A stretch of DNA of 64,000 nucleotides from Lewinellaceae bacterium (GTDB taxonomy: Bacteria > Bacteroidota > Bacteroidia > Chitinophagales > Saprospiraceae), in contig JACJYE010000001.1 in NCBI GenBank assembly GCA_020636255.1, positions 62,001-126,000 on the forward strand. Reading direction: 5' to 3'. Positions 49,804 to 58,577 of the stretch are shown here, piece after piece; position 1 is the stretch's first letter, and each line of letters begins with the position of its first letter. The notes under the pieces are model-generated. The model saw only the letters and a list, made by a program, of their open reading frames with translations, searched no databases and had not been told where the DNA came from. The position numbers and the translations under genes are program-made.

Positions 49804-51378
49804 ATGAAACACAGCATCTATCCTCTTCTCCTGGGTGTACTGGCCATTGGCGCATACCTCAATAAGGGCCTCGCCCAACACCCCAACGTGTTGGTCGGCG
49901 CCGATTTCTCGCCCAACGAACCCGCTATTTGCATCAACCCGAATAATACGCAGGAACTGGTGGCCGCCGCCAACCTGAATAACCTGTACTACTCCCATGA
50001 CGGGGGCGCCAGCTGGACGCGAACACCCGTCACCTGCCCCTGGGGCATCTGGGGCGACCCGGTTATCGGGGTAGACACTTCAGGGGCTTTTTATTACCTG
50101 CACCTGTCCAACCCGCCTTCCGGCAACTGGATCGACCGCATCATCGCCCAGAAAAGCACCGATGGCGGCGTCAGCTGGTCGGGTGGAAGCTATACGGGCC
50201 TCAACGGCGCCAAGGCCCAGGACAAACACTGGATAGCTGTTGACAGGCAGACGAACGCGATCTATGTCACCTGGACCCAGTTCGATAACTATGGCTCTGC
50301 TTCGCCCGCCGACAGCTCCCTTATCCTGTTCTCCAAAAGCATGGACGCCGGTGAGTCCTGGTCTAACCCCATTCGCATCAGCCAGCAGGCCGGCAATTGC
50401 CTCGACGATGATGATACGGCCGAAGGCGCCGTGCCCTGCGTAGGCCCCAACGGCGAGATCTACGTGGCCTGGGCAAACCAGGACAAGCTCTGGTTCGACC
50501 GCTCGCTGGACGGCGGCGAAACCTGGCTGGATGAGGATACCTTTATCGCCGAACAGGCGGGCGGCTGGAACCATTACATACCCGGCATCTACCGGGCCAA
50601 CGGCCTTCCCGTCACAGCCTGCGACCTCAGCAACGGGCCGTATCATGGCGCCGTCTACGTCAATTGGGCCGACCAGCGCAATGGCCAGAGCGATACCGAT
50701 ATCTGGCTGGCCAAGAGCACCGACGGCGGTATCACCTGGAGCGAAGCCCGCAGGGTAAACGACGACGCCCCCGGAAAACAACAGTTCTTTACCTGGATGG
50801 CCGTCGACCAGGTTACAGGCTGGCTGTGGTTCGTTTTCTATGACCGCCGCAATTATCCGGATAACCGTACCGACGTATATATGGCCGTCTCGGCCGATGG
50901 AGGGGAGACTTTTACCAATTTCCAGGTAAGCGAAAGCCCTTTCCTGCCTTCGGAGAATTACTTTTTCGGCGACTACACCAACATCACGGCCCACGATAAC
51001 GTCGTGCGCCCGATCTGGACGCGGCTGGTGGCCAACAACCTATCGGCCTGGACGGCGCTGGTGGAGCCGGATCTCATCAGCGCTACGCGCCCCGAACCCG
51101 CCCTGTTCTCTTTTTCTATGGAAGACCCCTATCCCAACCCCTTTTCTACGGAGACGGGCATTTCCTTCAAATTGCACCGCTCTGCCCTCGTCCGCCTTTC
51201 GGTCGTCAGCCTGCAAGGGCAGGAGTTGGCGCGGCCTATCGATAATGAATGGCGCGGTTACGGGAAATATCTGGAAAAGATCGATATGGCGCAGTACGGC
51301 CTGAAGCCTGGCGTATACCTGCTCCTGCTCAGCGTGGATGGCGCCGTACAAACCCGAAAGATCGTTCAGCTCGATTAA
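49804..51378 (+). CDS. Secreted Asp-box (BNR/sialidase-fold) protein with T9SS type A sorting domain
   Basis: 524 residues. Signal peptide (IYPLLLGVLAIGAYLNKGLA). Six Asp-boxes of the SxDxGxTW type (SHDGGASWT, STDGGVSWS, SMDAGESWS, SLDGGETWL, STDGGITWS, SADGGETFT) define a six-bladed sialidase-like propeller. The catalytic Arg/Tyr pattern of true sialidases is not obvious, so enzymatic activity is uncertain. The last 85 residues (DPYPNPFSTETGISFKLHRS...GVYLLLLS...RKIVQLD) are a type A sorting domain for type IX secretion. Surface or extracellular location is therefore well supported. Confidence 0.88.
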   Translation: MKHSIYPLLLGVLAIGAYLNKGLAQHPNVLVGADFSPNEPAICINPNNTQELVAAANLNNLYYSHDGGASWTRTPVTCPWGIWGDPVIGVDTSGAFYYLHLSNPPSGNWIDRIIAQKSTDGGVSWSGGSYTGLNGAKAQDKHWIAVDRQTNAIYVTWTQFDNYGSASPADSSLILFSKSMDAGESWSNPIRISQQAGNCLDDDDTAEGAVPCVGPNGEIYVAWANQDKLWFDRSLDGGETWLDEDTFIAEQAGGWNHYIPGIYRANGLPVTACDLSNGPYHGAVYVNWADQRNGQSDTDIWLAKSTDGGITWSEARRVNDDAPGKQQFFTWMAVDQVTGWLWFVFYDRRNYPDNRTDVYMAVSADGGETFTNFQVSESPFLPSENYFFGDYTNITAHDNVVRPIWTRLVANNLSAWTALVEPDLISATRPEPALFSFSMEDPYPNPFSTETGISFKLHRSALVRLSVVSLQGQELARPIDNEWRGYGKYLEKIDMAQYGLKPGVYLLLLSVDGAVQTRKIVQLD

Positions 51379-51480
51379 TGGCGCCAGGGATGCCTCCCCT
51401 GGCTGATATCTGTACGCCCGATGGACAAAATATCAGCTCCGCCAGACGTAGTGCAATATTGAAGCGCACCGGGAACCCGG

Positions 51481-52002
51481 CTACGCTGCACGCCCGCCGC
51501 CGCCAAAAGCTTTGCTCCACCCCAGGCGCACGACCAGGAGCAGGGCGATGAAGATCAGGATCACCTGATAAAAAGGCAGGTAGGAAAATACGATGATATG
51601 GGTGCGGTCGATGAACCACATGATGGCGAAAGTAGCGGTAATGACCGTCACCAGCCCCCCCAGCTTGTCGAAGCCGGGAATGTAATCCAGGTCCACATTG
51701 CGGCGTATGATCAGCAGGGTAACGACCATGGACACCAAAGGCAGCACCTGCGCGAATACGTCGGCATCCATGATGCTGCCGCGCCGGAAAAGGAACTGGT
51801 ATACGCTGACCGTGACGGCAAAAATGCCCGGCACGCAAATGAAGTAGATAAGGGTGGAATACAGATACTTCCAGGGAGAAAGATGCCCCTCTCCTCTGCC
51901 CAGTATTCCAGCCAGAAAGGCCATGACGGGAATGATGGAAAAGTAAAAAATAAGGTAAGCCGGGTTTTCAGCCAATTGTTCGAAGAGCTCTTTCAGTGTC
52001 AT
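51481..52002 (-). CDS. Conserved membrane protein of unknown function
   Basis: 173 residues with five predicted membrane helices (YLIFYFSIIPVMAFLAGIL, YSTLIYFICVPGIFAVTV, FAQVLPLVSMVVTLLIIRR, LVTVITATFAIMWFIDR, FYQVILIFIALLLVVRLGW). RRNVDLDYIPGFDKLGGLV is a conserved-looking loop. The family is widespread in Bacteroidota, but I know of no function. It is transcribed away from odhB, 100 bases downstream of that gene, and convergent to the Asp-box gene. Confidence 0.7.
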   Translation of the reverse strand: MTLKELFEQLAENPAYLIFYFSIIPVMAFLAGILGRGEGHLSPWKYLYSTLIYFICVPGIFAVTVSVYQFLFRRGSIMDADVFAQVLPLVSMVVTLLIIRRNVDLDYIPGFDKLGGLVTVITATFAIMWFIDRTHIIVFSYLPFYQVILIFIALLLVVRLGWSKAFGGGGRAA

Positions 52003-52104
52003 ACTGGGCCGTTTTGTTTTCCCAAATATGCCGGAAATCTTCGTAATTTTATAACATTACCTGCACCTTCGCGGACTCGTGCCCTTTTTCAACCGAGCCC
52101 TTGC

Positions 52105-53376
52105 CTACAGATCCATCATCATCGCCATGGGGTCCTCCAGCAGTTCCTTTACTTTGACCAGGAAGGTGACGGAAGTGCTGCCGTCGATGACGCGGTGGTC
52201 GTATGACAGAGCGAGGTACATCATGGGGCGGATCTTGATCTCGCCGTCTACCACCATAGGCCGCTCCTTGATGGCGTGCATGCCGAGGATGGCCGATTGG
52301 GGTTCGTTGAGGATGGGCGTGCTCATGAGCGAGCCAAAGACTCCGCCATTCGTAATGGTAAACGTACCGCCCTGCATCTCTTCCAGGCTCAGGTTGCCGT
52401 TGCGCGCTTTCTCGGCCAGCTCGGCGATCTTGAACTCGATCTCTGCCAGGCTGAGCGATTCCACATTGTGCACAGGCGGCACGACGAGGCCGGTAGGCGT
52501 GGAAATGGCGATGGAGATATCGGCATAGTCGTGGTATACGAGGTCTTCGCCGTCAAGCCTGGCGTTGACATCAGGCATTTCCAGCAGCACCTTGGCGCAG
52601 GCCTTGGCGAAGAGCGACATGAAGCCCAGTTTGATGCCGTATTTTTTTACGAAGCGGTCCTGGTATTTCTTTCGCAGGTTCATCACCTCCGTGAGATCCA
52701 CCTCGTTGAAGGTCGTTAGCATGGCCGTTTCGTTCTTGGCGCTCACCAGTCGCTTGGCGATGGTGCGGCGCATGCGGCTCATCTTTTTACGGCTGACTTC
52801 ACGGCTGAAGTGGGCCGGCGATGCCGGTGCGGGGGCAGCAGGGGCATTTTTGGCTTCCGGCTGCGGGGCCGGCGGCTCCTGTTTTTTGGCTTCGGTTGCC
52901 TTCTGGGCGTCTTCCTTGGTGATGCGCCCGTCGCGGCCCGTACCTTTTACCTCTCCGGCAGGCACACCGCCCTCCTTGAGTATCTTGGCAGCTGCCGGCG
53001 AAGGATGCCCCGAAGCATAACCGGAAGTGTTTTCCGCTTTGGCCGCCGCTTGGACAGGCTCCTCTTTAGGGGCTTCTTTCTCTGCTTTTCTTTCGGCTTC
53101 CGCCTTATCGGGCGCACTATCGCTGCTGCCTTTGGCCGCACTGGTGTCGATGCGCGCAACGAGGGCGCCGATCTCCAGGTCGTCGCCTTCCGCGGCGACA
53201 TGGATCAGCTTGCCGGCCGCCTCGGCAGGAAATTCCAGGGTGGCCTTATCGGATTCGAACTCGCAGATAGGTTCGTCGAGCTCGACATATTCGCCATCTT
53301 TTTTCAGCCATTGGGAAAGCGTCACTTCCGTGATCGATTCGCCGATGGTGGGGACGTTCATTTCTACTACGCTCAT
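52105..53376 (-). CDS. sucB: Dihydrolipoyllysine-residue succinyltransferase, E2 of 2-oxoglutarate dehydrogenase
   Basis: 423 residues from ATG 53376. Transfers succinyl from lipoamide to CoA in the TCA cycle. N-terminal lipoyl domain with the modified Lys in CEFESDKATLEFPAEA. An Ala/Pro/Lys-rich linker surrounds the peripheral-subunit-binding domain (HPSPAAAKILKEGGVPAGEV, GRDGRITKEDAQKA). The catalytic core has MRRTIAKRLVSAKNETAMLT and the HxxxD motif in YDHRVIDGSTSVTFL. ATG 53376 gives the standard start (MSVVEMNVPTIGESITEV). The E1 gene is not adjacent in the window. Confidence 0.94.
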   Translation of the reverse strand: MSVVEMNVPTIGESITEVTLSQWLKKDGEYVELDEPICEFESDKATLEFPAEAAGKLIHVAAEGDDLEIGALVARIDTSAAKGSSDSAPDKAEAERKAEKEAPKEEPVQAAAKAENTSGYASGHPSPAAAKILKEGGVPAGEVKGTGRDGRITKEDAQKATEAKKQEPPAPQPEAKNAPAAPAPASPAHFSREVSRKKMSRMRRTIAKRLVSAKNETAMLTTFNEVDLTEVMNLRKKYQDRFVKKYGIKLGFMSLFAKACAKVLLEMPDVNARLDGEDLVYHDYADISIAISTPTGLVVPPVHNVESLSLAEIEFKIAELAEKARNGNLSLEEMQGGTFTITNGGVFGSLMSTPILNEPQSAILGMHAIKERPMVVDGEIKIRPMMYLALSYDHRVIDGSTSVTFLVKVKELLEDPMAMMMDL

Positions 53377-53510
53377 ATCAAGGACTGCTATATTGTTATA
53401 TTGGCGGGATCCAGAAATTATTGACACTAATACCGCCTGCTTTGGTCCGCAATATTCCGGGAATTAAGGTAATTAAGCAAACAAAGCCCGGATTTTTTGG
53501 CCTCTCGCCC

Positions 53511-54464
53511 CTATTCCGGCCTGTAATTAAAGCGGAGGATCGTACCTGGGCCGTCTTTGCCTTCGTTGGAAATGTAAAGCGTGCCTAATGGGTCGAAACA
53601 GATGCCCTCTGGTTGTGGGTAAAGCTTTTTGCTGAGCTTCTCGATGTGCAGGATACGGCCGTCAGGATCCAGGACGATCAGCATTTTGCCTACCGATGAG
53701 GTCACATAAATATGGCCGGTGATGGGATGAATAGCTATTGCAGAGGGGCTGAAGCTAAAATCAGCGTCGGGGTCGAAAAACTCGACGATCTTTTCCAGCT
53801 TGCGAATATCGGGGCCTGTCGCCAGGTAATGGTCCACCGAGTCGAGGCTGACAAAGTAAACGGGCTCTTCGGAAAGCTTTTTGGTTTCCAGGCCGAACGC
53901 ATAGATACCTTTCTTGCGTTTGTAGGTTTTTTCATGGCCTGCCCGGGCTTTACATGCCAGCAGCAGGCGGCCGTTGAGGCGGTCATAGGCCAGGCCTTCC
54001 ACGTTGTTCTCTTCATCGAGGAACAAGTTGTATTTTTCTACAGACTGCCCGGCCTCTCCGCCCTGCTTTATTTCGTATACCGTGCCCGTACTTTTCACCA
54101 CGTATACTGTCTCGCCCACCACCTCTATACCTTCATAGTCGCCATCTTTCCAGAATTCGTACTGCCTGTCGACTTCTCCGGTATATCGGTTGATTACAAA
54201 AACGATCCCATCCTCATCTTGTATGGCCAGCAGGTGCTCCCCGTCTTCGCTGATGCCGAGCCCGGATATTTCTTTTAAGTCGCCCGGCATTTCCATACGC
54301 TGTTCAGGGGTCTGAAGATTATATGGGAAATGATAACCTTCTGCGATCGTGATACTTTGCGGGGAATCATCAGCAGAGCTGCCCCCGCAGGCGGCCAGGC
54401 TGATCAGAAGAAACAATAATGCGGCCATTGGATGAATCGGTTTTTTCAAACTGCCATTTTTCAT
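53511..54464 (-). CDS. SdiA-regulated-type propeller lipoprotein
   Basis: 317 residues. Lipobox LAACGG (Cys26). The mature part fits the SdiA-regulated (YjiK-like) propeller family: ISGLGISEDGEHLLAIQDED, YEGIEVVGETVYVVKSTG, NNVEGLAYDRLNGRLLLACK, FSPSAIAIHPITGHIYVTSS and QPEGICFDPLGTLYISNEG are four of its blades. No enzymatic activity is established for the family. The upstream 54477-54618 dispersed repeat lies just outside its ATG. Confidence 0.85.
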   Translation of the reverse strand: MKNGSLKKPIHPMAALLFLLISLAACGGSSADDSPQSITIAEGYHFPYNLQTPEQRMEMPGDLKEISGLGISEDGEHLLAIQDEDGIVFVINRYTGEVDRQYEFWKDGDYEGIEVVGETVYVVKSTGTVYEIKQGGEAGQSVEKYNLFLDEENNVEGLAYDRLNGRLLLACKARAGHEKTYKRKKGIYAFGLETKKLSEEPVYFVSLDSVDHYLATGPDIRKLEKIVEFFDPDADFSFSPSAIAIHPITGHIYVTSSVGKMLIVLDPDGRILHIEKLSKKLYPQPEGICFDPLGTLYISNEGKDGPGTILRFNYRPE

Positions 54465-54476
54465 TAACGATTAAGC

Positions 54477-54618
54477 AACCATCAAAAAATAAGTTCGACG
54501 ATCTTGCGATGAGACGCAGGCTGGAAGCTTTAGAAAAGCTGAAAGACGAGCCACATCACAAGATCTCCAAAGGAGAATTTATTTTTTGAACACTACTAAG
54601 AGCTTGTTCGGAGGCCGG
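54477..54618. repeat. Dispersed intergenic repeat, long form, with relict coding frame
   Basis: The ends match 10242-10303 (ATAAGTTCGAC and TTTTTTGAAC...AGCTTGTTCGG). Between them about 75 bases carry an open frame that reads KFDDLAMRRRLEALEKLKDE and ends GEFIF with a stop at 54587-54589; the frame has no start nearby. It may be the tail of a degraded mobile or regulatory gene. The remaining bases to 54679 show nothing else. Confidence 0.55.
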
Positions 54619-54679
54619 ATTTGATAGCGAAAAGTGTCAAGGTAAGTTTGTCAATCGCTAGTTATGGCCCATGACTGCC

Positions 54680-56656
54680 TTACACATCCACCTTCGCGTA
54701 CTTGGCATTCGCCTCGATGAAGGCGCGCCGGGGCGGCACATCATCACCCATCAGCATCGAGAAGATACGGTCGGCTTCACGCGCATCGTCGATGGAGACC
54801 TGCTGCAGGATGCGGGTAGTCGGGTCCATGGTGGTTTCCCAAAGCTGCTCGGCATTCATTTCGCCAAGGCCTTTGTAACGCTGCACTTTAACAGAGTCGT
54901 CGTTCTCTTTCGAAGCGTATGAGGCCACGGCTTCGCGGCGCTCTTCCTCGTTCCAGCAGTAGCGAAACTGCTTACCTTTTTTGACCATGTATAGCGGCGG
55001 CTGGGCGATGTAGACGTAACCCATTTCGACCAGCGGGCGCATGTAGCGGAAAAAGAAGGTCAGGATAAGGGTGGTGATGTGGCTGCCGTCAACGTCGGCA
55101 TCGCACATGATGATGGTCTTGTGATAGCGGAGCTTGTCGATATTGAGGAGTCGTTCGCCGTCGTCATTTTCTTCGACGGTGACGCCAAGGGCCGTGAAGA
55201 TATTCTTGATCTCTTCGTTTTCGTATATCTTGTGCTCCAGCGCTTTTTCCACGTTGAGGATCTTACCGCGCAGGGGCAGGATAGCCTGGAAGTTGCGGTC
55301 GCGCCCCTGTTTGGCGGTACCGCCGGCGGAGTCCCCCTCTACCAGGTAGATCTCACATTCATCGGGATTGCGGGAAGAGCAATCAGCCAGTTTACCCGGC
55401 AACCCGCCGCCGGTGAGCACGTTCTTGCGCTGCACCAGTTCGCGGGCCTTGCGGGCGGCGTGCCGGGCCGTCGCGGCCAGTATCACCTTGTCGACGATCT
55501 TCCTGGCGGCGCGGGGGTTTTCCTCCAGGTAATGCCCCAACACCTCTCCGACGGAACGGGAAACGATGCCAGTGACTTCAGAGTTGCCGAGCTCGCCCTT
55601 GGTCTGGCCTTTGAACTGGGGTTCAGGCACTTTCACCGAAACGACAGCTGTGAGGCCTTCCCGGAAGTCCTCACCCGAGATAGCGAACTTCAGCTTTTTG
55701 AAAAGGCCGTTGTCATCGCCGTATTGTTTGAACACCCGGTTGATCGCCCGGCGGAAACCGTTGACGTGGGTACCGCCGTCGCGGGTATTGATGTTGTTGA
55801 CGTAGGCGTAGATCGTTTCCGTAAACGACGTATTGTACTGAAGGGCCACTTCCACCTCTACGTTCTCCTCTTTGCCTATGACGTGGATGGGCTCGTCGAT
55901 CAGCTTCTGCTTGGATGCGTCGATGAATTCCACGAACTCCTTCAGGCCGCCCTCCGAGTAAAAGGTTTCGGATTTGAAAGAGCCGTCGTCATCGGTTTCG
56001 CGTTCATCGATGAGTTTCAGGTACAGGCCTTTGTTCAGAAAGGCCAGTTCCCGCAAGCGGCTGGCGAGGATATCGTATTTATACTCGAGGGTTTCGAAGA
56101 TCTGCTCATCGGGCTTGAAAGTAATGATAGTACCCAGATCATCTGAATCCCCTACCGTTTTCACGTCATAAAGGGGTTTGCCGCGCTCATATTCTTGCTG
56201 GTATATCTTCCCGTCGCGGTGCACTTCCGCTTTCAGGTGGGCCGACAAGGCATTGACGCAGGACACGCCCACGCCGTGCAGGCCGCCCGATACTTTGTAG
56301 GTGTCCTTGTCGAATTTCCCCCCTGCGTGCAGGACGGTCATAACGACTTCCAGGGCCGATTTTTTCAACTTTTTGTGCATATCCGTAGGTATGCCGCGCC
56401 CGTTGTCCTTTACGGAGATGGAGTTATCGCGATGGATAATCGTTTCGATATGGGTGCAGAAGCCGGCAAGGTGTTCGTCTATCGAGTTGTCGACCACTTC
56501 CCACACGAGGTGGTGCAAGCCTTTAAAATCGGTACTGCCGATGTACATCCCCGGGCGTTTGCGCACTGCTTCGAGCCCTTCCAGGGCCTGAATGTTACTG
56601 GCGCCGTATTCGCCTGCCTTAGCCTTCGATTCTGGTGAATTATTTGTTGTTTCCAT
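54680..56656 (-). CDS. gyrB: DNA gyrase subunit B
   Basis: 658 residues. ATPase subunit of the type II topoisomerase that introduces negative supercoils. The GHKL ATPase is visible in VVDNSIDEHLAGFCTH, VKDNGRGIPTDMHKK and KVSGGLHGVGVSCVNALSAH. The Toprim domain has YLVEGDSAGGTAKQGRDR and CDADVDGSHITTLIL. The end (RYKGLGEMNAEQLWETTMDP) is GyrB-type rather than ParE-type. The length is normal for a GyrB without the proteobacterial insert. It is divergent from tsaE across 147 bases; the promoter box is only 4 bases from the ATG. Confidence 0.95.
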   Translation of the reverse strand: METTNNSPESKAKAGEYGASNIQALEGLEAVRKRPGMYIGSTDFKGLHHLVWEVVDNSIDEHLAGFCTHIETIIHRDNSISVKDNGRGIPTDMHKKLKKSALEVVMTVLHAGGKFDKDTYKVSGGLHGVGVSCVNALSAHLKAEVHRDGKIYQQEYERGKPLYDVKTVGDSDDLGTIITFKPDEQIFETLEYKYDILASRLRELAFLNKGLYLKLIDERETDDDGSFKSETFYSEGGLKEFVEFIDASKQKLIDEPIHVIGKEENVEVEVALQYNTSFTETIYAYVNNINTRDGGTHVNGFRRAINRVFKQYGDDNGLFKKLKFAISGEDFREGLTAVVSVKVPEPQFKGQTKGELGNSEVTGIVSRSVGEVLGHYLEENPRAARKIVDKVILAATARHAARKARELVQRKNVLTGGGLPGKLADCSSRNPDECEIYLVEGDSAGGTAKQGRDRNFQAILPLRGKILNVEKALEHKIYENEEIKNIFTALGVTVEENDDGERLLNIDKLRYHKTIIMCDADVDGSHITTLILTFFFRYMRPLVEMGYVYIAQPPLYMVKKGKQFRYCWNEEERREAVASYASKENDDSVKVQRYKGLGEMNAEQLWETTMDPTTRILQQVSIDDAREADRIFSMLMGDDVPPRRAFIEANAKYAKVDV

Positions 56657-56660
56657 GCTG

Positions 56661-56668
56661 CAAAAGTA
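56661..56668 (-). promoter_or_regulatory. -7 element almost abutting the gyrB start codon
   Basis: The minus strand reads TACTTTTG, matching TAnnTTTG, with 4 bases between it and the gyrB ATG. If used, the transcript would begin at or beside the start codon, i.e. be leaderless. No -33 TTG was found at the right distance. Confidence 0.4.
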
Positions 56669-56771
56669 CGAAAAAAAAGCCGCTTGCTTGCGGTTTTAAC
56701 GGGATAAAAACACCCTTGGCCTGCTGGTTGTTTAATCAATAAATTGATAAATGCCAAGCTCAAATTTTGAC

Positions 56772-56779
56772 TACCTTTG
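56772..56779 (+). promoter_or_regulatory. -7 element of the tsaE-ald transcript
   Basis: TACCTTTG matches TAnnTTTG; the tsaE ATG lies 24 bases downstream. A TTG at 56744-56746 is 25 bases upstream, slightly far for the -33 element. Confidence 0.55.
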
Positions 56780-56803
56780 CGCCCATAAAAAATCGGCCTG
56801 CGC

Positions 56804-57226
56804 ATGAACGAGATCACCGTCAACAGCCCCGGCGAATTGCCCCATGCCGCATCGGCCCTGCTGGCCTATGCAGGCAACAGGAAGGTAATGGCCTTCAGCG
56901 GAGAGATCGGCGCCGGTAAAACGACTTTTATCCAGGTTATCTGCCGGCAACTGGGCGTCGACGAAGCCGAAGTCGTCAGCCCGACCTTCGCCCTCATCAA
57001 CGCATACGATGTGGCCGGCTCCTCCCGCCAGATCTACCACATGGACCTGTACCGGCTGGAAAGCCTCGACGAGGCCCTGCAGATCGGCATTGAAGATTAC
57101 CTGTACGGCGGAGACTACTGCCTGATCGAATGGCCGGAGCTGATAGAGGCGCTGCTACCAGACGACACCGTCCGAATAAAACTGGAAATTCTGGGCGATT
57201 CAAGCCGAAAAATCCTATTTTTGTAA
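56804..57226 (+). CDS. tsaE: tRNA threonylcarbamoyladenosine biosynthesis ATPase TsaE
   Basis: 140 residues, typical length. With TsaB/TsaD it makes t6A37 in ANN-reading tRNAs. Walker A is AFSGEIGAGKTTFIQVIC. VSPTFALINAYDV, YHMDLYRLES and CLIEWPELIEALLPDD (Walker B-like region) are the family signature. The start is the first ATG, 24 bases after a TACCTTTG box. It is followed 21 bases later by ald, an arrangement seen in other Bacteroidota. Confidence 0.95.
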   Translation: MNEITVNSPGELPHAASALLAYAGNRKVMAFSGEIGAGKTTFIQVICRQLGVDEAEVVSPTFALINAYDVAGSSRQIYHMDLYRLESLDEALQIGIEDYLYGGDYCLIEWPELIEALLPDDTVRIKLEILGDSSRKILFL

Positions 57227-57247
57227 GCTACCGAAGGAACGGCCGCT

Positions 57248-58474
57248 ATGAGTGATAAGAAGAAAATACCTGTCCCAAAAGAATTCACCGAAAGCCAGTT
57301 CCGGCCCCAGCCGGAAATGCTGCAGGTACAGTCCAGGCCGAACAAGCTGTTCATCGGCATACCCAAAGAGATCACCCTTCAGGAGAACCGCGTAGCCCTG
57401 GTCCCTTCCGCTGTTGAAACGCTTATTGGACATGGGCACCGCATCGTCGTGGAAAAAGACGCCGGAGAGAAATCCAGCTATACCGACCATGACTATTCCG
57501 AGGCCGGCGCCGATATCGCCTATAGCCCCGAAGCGGTTTACAAGGCCGATGTGATCCTGAAAGTAGCGCCGCCCACCCTGCAGGAGATAGAGCTGATGCA
57601 CCCCAACCAGATCCTCATCTCCCCCCTTCAGATGCCCGTCATCAGCGCCAATTATATCAATAAGCTGCGCCAGAAACGGGTCATCGCCCTGGCTATGGAG
57701 TACATCATGGACGAGTCCGACACTTTCCCCATCGTCCGGATCATGAGCGAGATCGCCGGCATTAGCGCCATGCTGACGGCAGCCGAGCTGATGGCTTCCA
57801 CCAGCGGAGGCAAAGGCATACTGCTGGGTGGCATCTCGGGCGTGCCCAGCGCCAAAGTGGTCATCCTGGGCGCCGGCATCGTGGCCGAATACGCCACCCG
57901 CGCCGCTCTGGGGCTGGGCGCCGAAGTGCGCATCTTCGACAATAACATTTATAAGCTGAAACGCCTGCAAAACCAGGTGGGGCGCCCGCTTTACACCTCT
58001 TCGCTCAACCCCCACTACCTGGAAAGGGAACTCCTTACTACCGATGTGGCCATCGGCGCTGTACACTCCAAATCGGGCCGCACCCCCGTGATCGTCAGCG
58101 AGGAAATGGTGGCCAATATGAAACCCGGCGCCGTTATCATCGATGTCAGCATCGACCAGGGTGGCTGCTTCGCCACCTCGGAAGTGACCTCCCTCGACAA
58201 ACCGACCTTCATCAAACACGAGGTCATCCATTATTGCGTGCCCAATATCGCTTCCCGCGTATCGCGCACTTCCTCCATCGCCGTGAGCAACATCCTGACG
58301 CCCATCCTGCTCAAGGCAGGAAGCACCGGCAGCATCGAACACCTGATGCTCAATAACCCGGGGCTGCGCCACGGCGTCTACACCTACAAGGGCTGCCTGA
58401 CCAACAACTACCTCGGCGAACGCTTTGATATAAAATCGACCGACCTGGACCTGCTGATTACGTCGAATCTGTAA
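57248..58474 (+). CDS. ald: Alanine dehydrogenase
   Basis: 408 residues, of the Ald/PNT family, about 35 longer than Bacillus Ald because of an N-terminal extension. Interconverts alanine and pyruvate plus ammonia with NAD. IGIPKEITLQENRVALVPSA holds the substrate Arg and the first Lys region; VVILGAGIVAEYATRAALGL is the NAD-binding Rossmann loop; DVSIDQGGCFATSE and VPNIASRVSRTSSIAVSN (usually VxNMPGAVPRTS) are family marks, here with a SRVSRTSS variant. It is the second gene of the tsaE unit. Confidence 0.9.
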   Translation: MSDKKKIPVPKEFTESQFRPQPEMLQVQSRPNKLFIGIPKEITLQENRVALVPSAVETLIGHGHRIVVEKDAGEKSSYTDHDYSEAGADIAYSPEAVYKADVILKVAPPTLQEIELMHPNQILISPLQMPVISANYINKLRQKRVIALAMEYIMDESDTFPIVRIMSEIAGISAMLTAAELMASTSGGKGILLGGISGVPSAKVVILGAGIVAEYATRAALGLGAEVRIFDNNIYKLKRLQNQVGRPLYTSSLNPHYLERELLTTDVAIGAVHSKSGRTPVIVSEEMVANMKPGAVIIDVSIDQGGCFATSEVTSLDKPTFIKHEVIHYCVPNIASRVSRTSSIAVSNILTPILLKAGSTGSIEHLMLNNPGLRHGVYTYKGCLTNNYLGERFDIKSTDLDLLITSNL

Positions 58475-58577
58475 CGCCCCAGGCACTTCGCACTACTGCG
58501 TAGTATTCAAAAAATAAGCTGCCGCTTTGCATTTCCAGCAAATCCTGGCTAATTTTTACGCCTCACCAAAGCAGCCG

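Noticed and set aside
55079..56146. 355-codon plus-strand frame inside gyrB
   Set aside because: Antisense to conserved gyrase motifs.
57215..58486. 423-codon minus-strand frame opposite ald
   Set aside because: Antisense shadow of alanine dehydrogenase; composition dominated by G/H/D from complementary codons.
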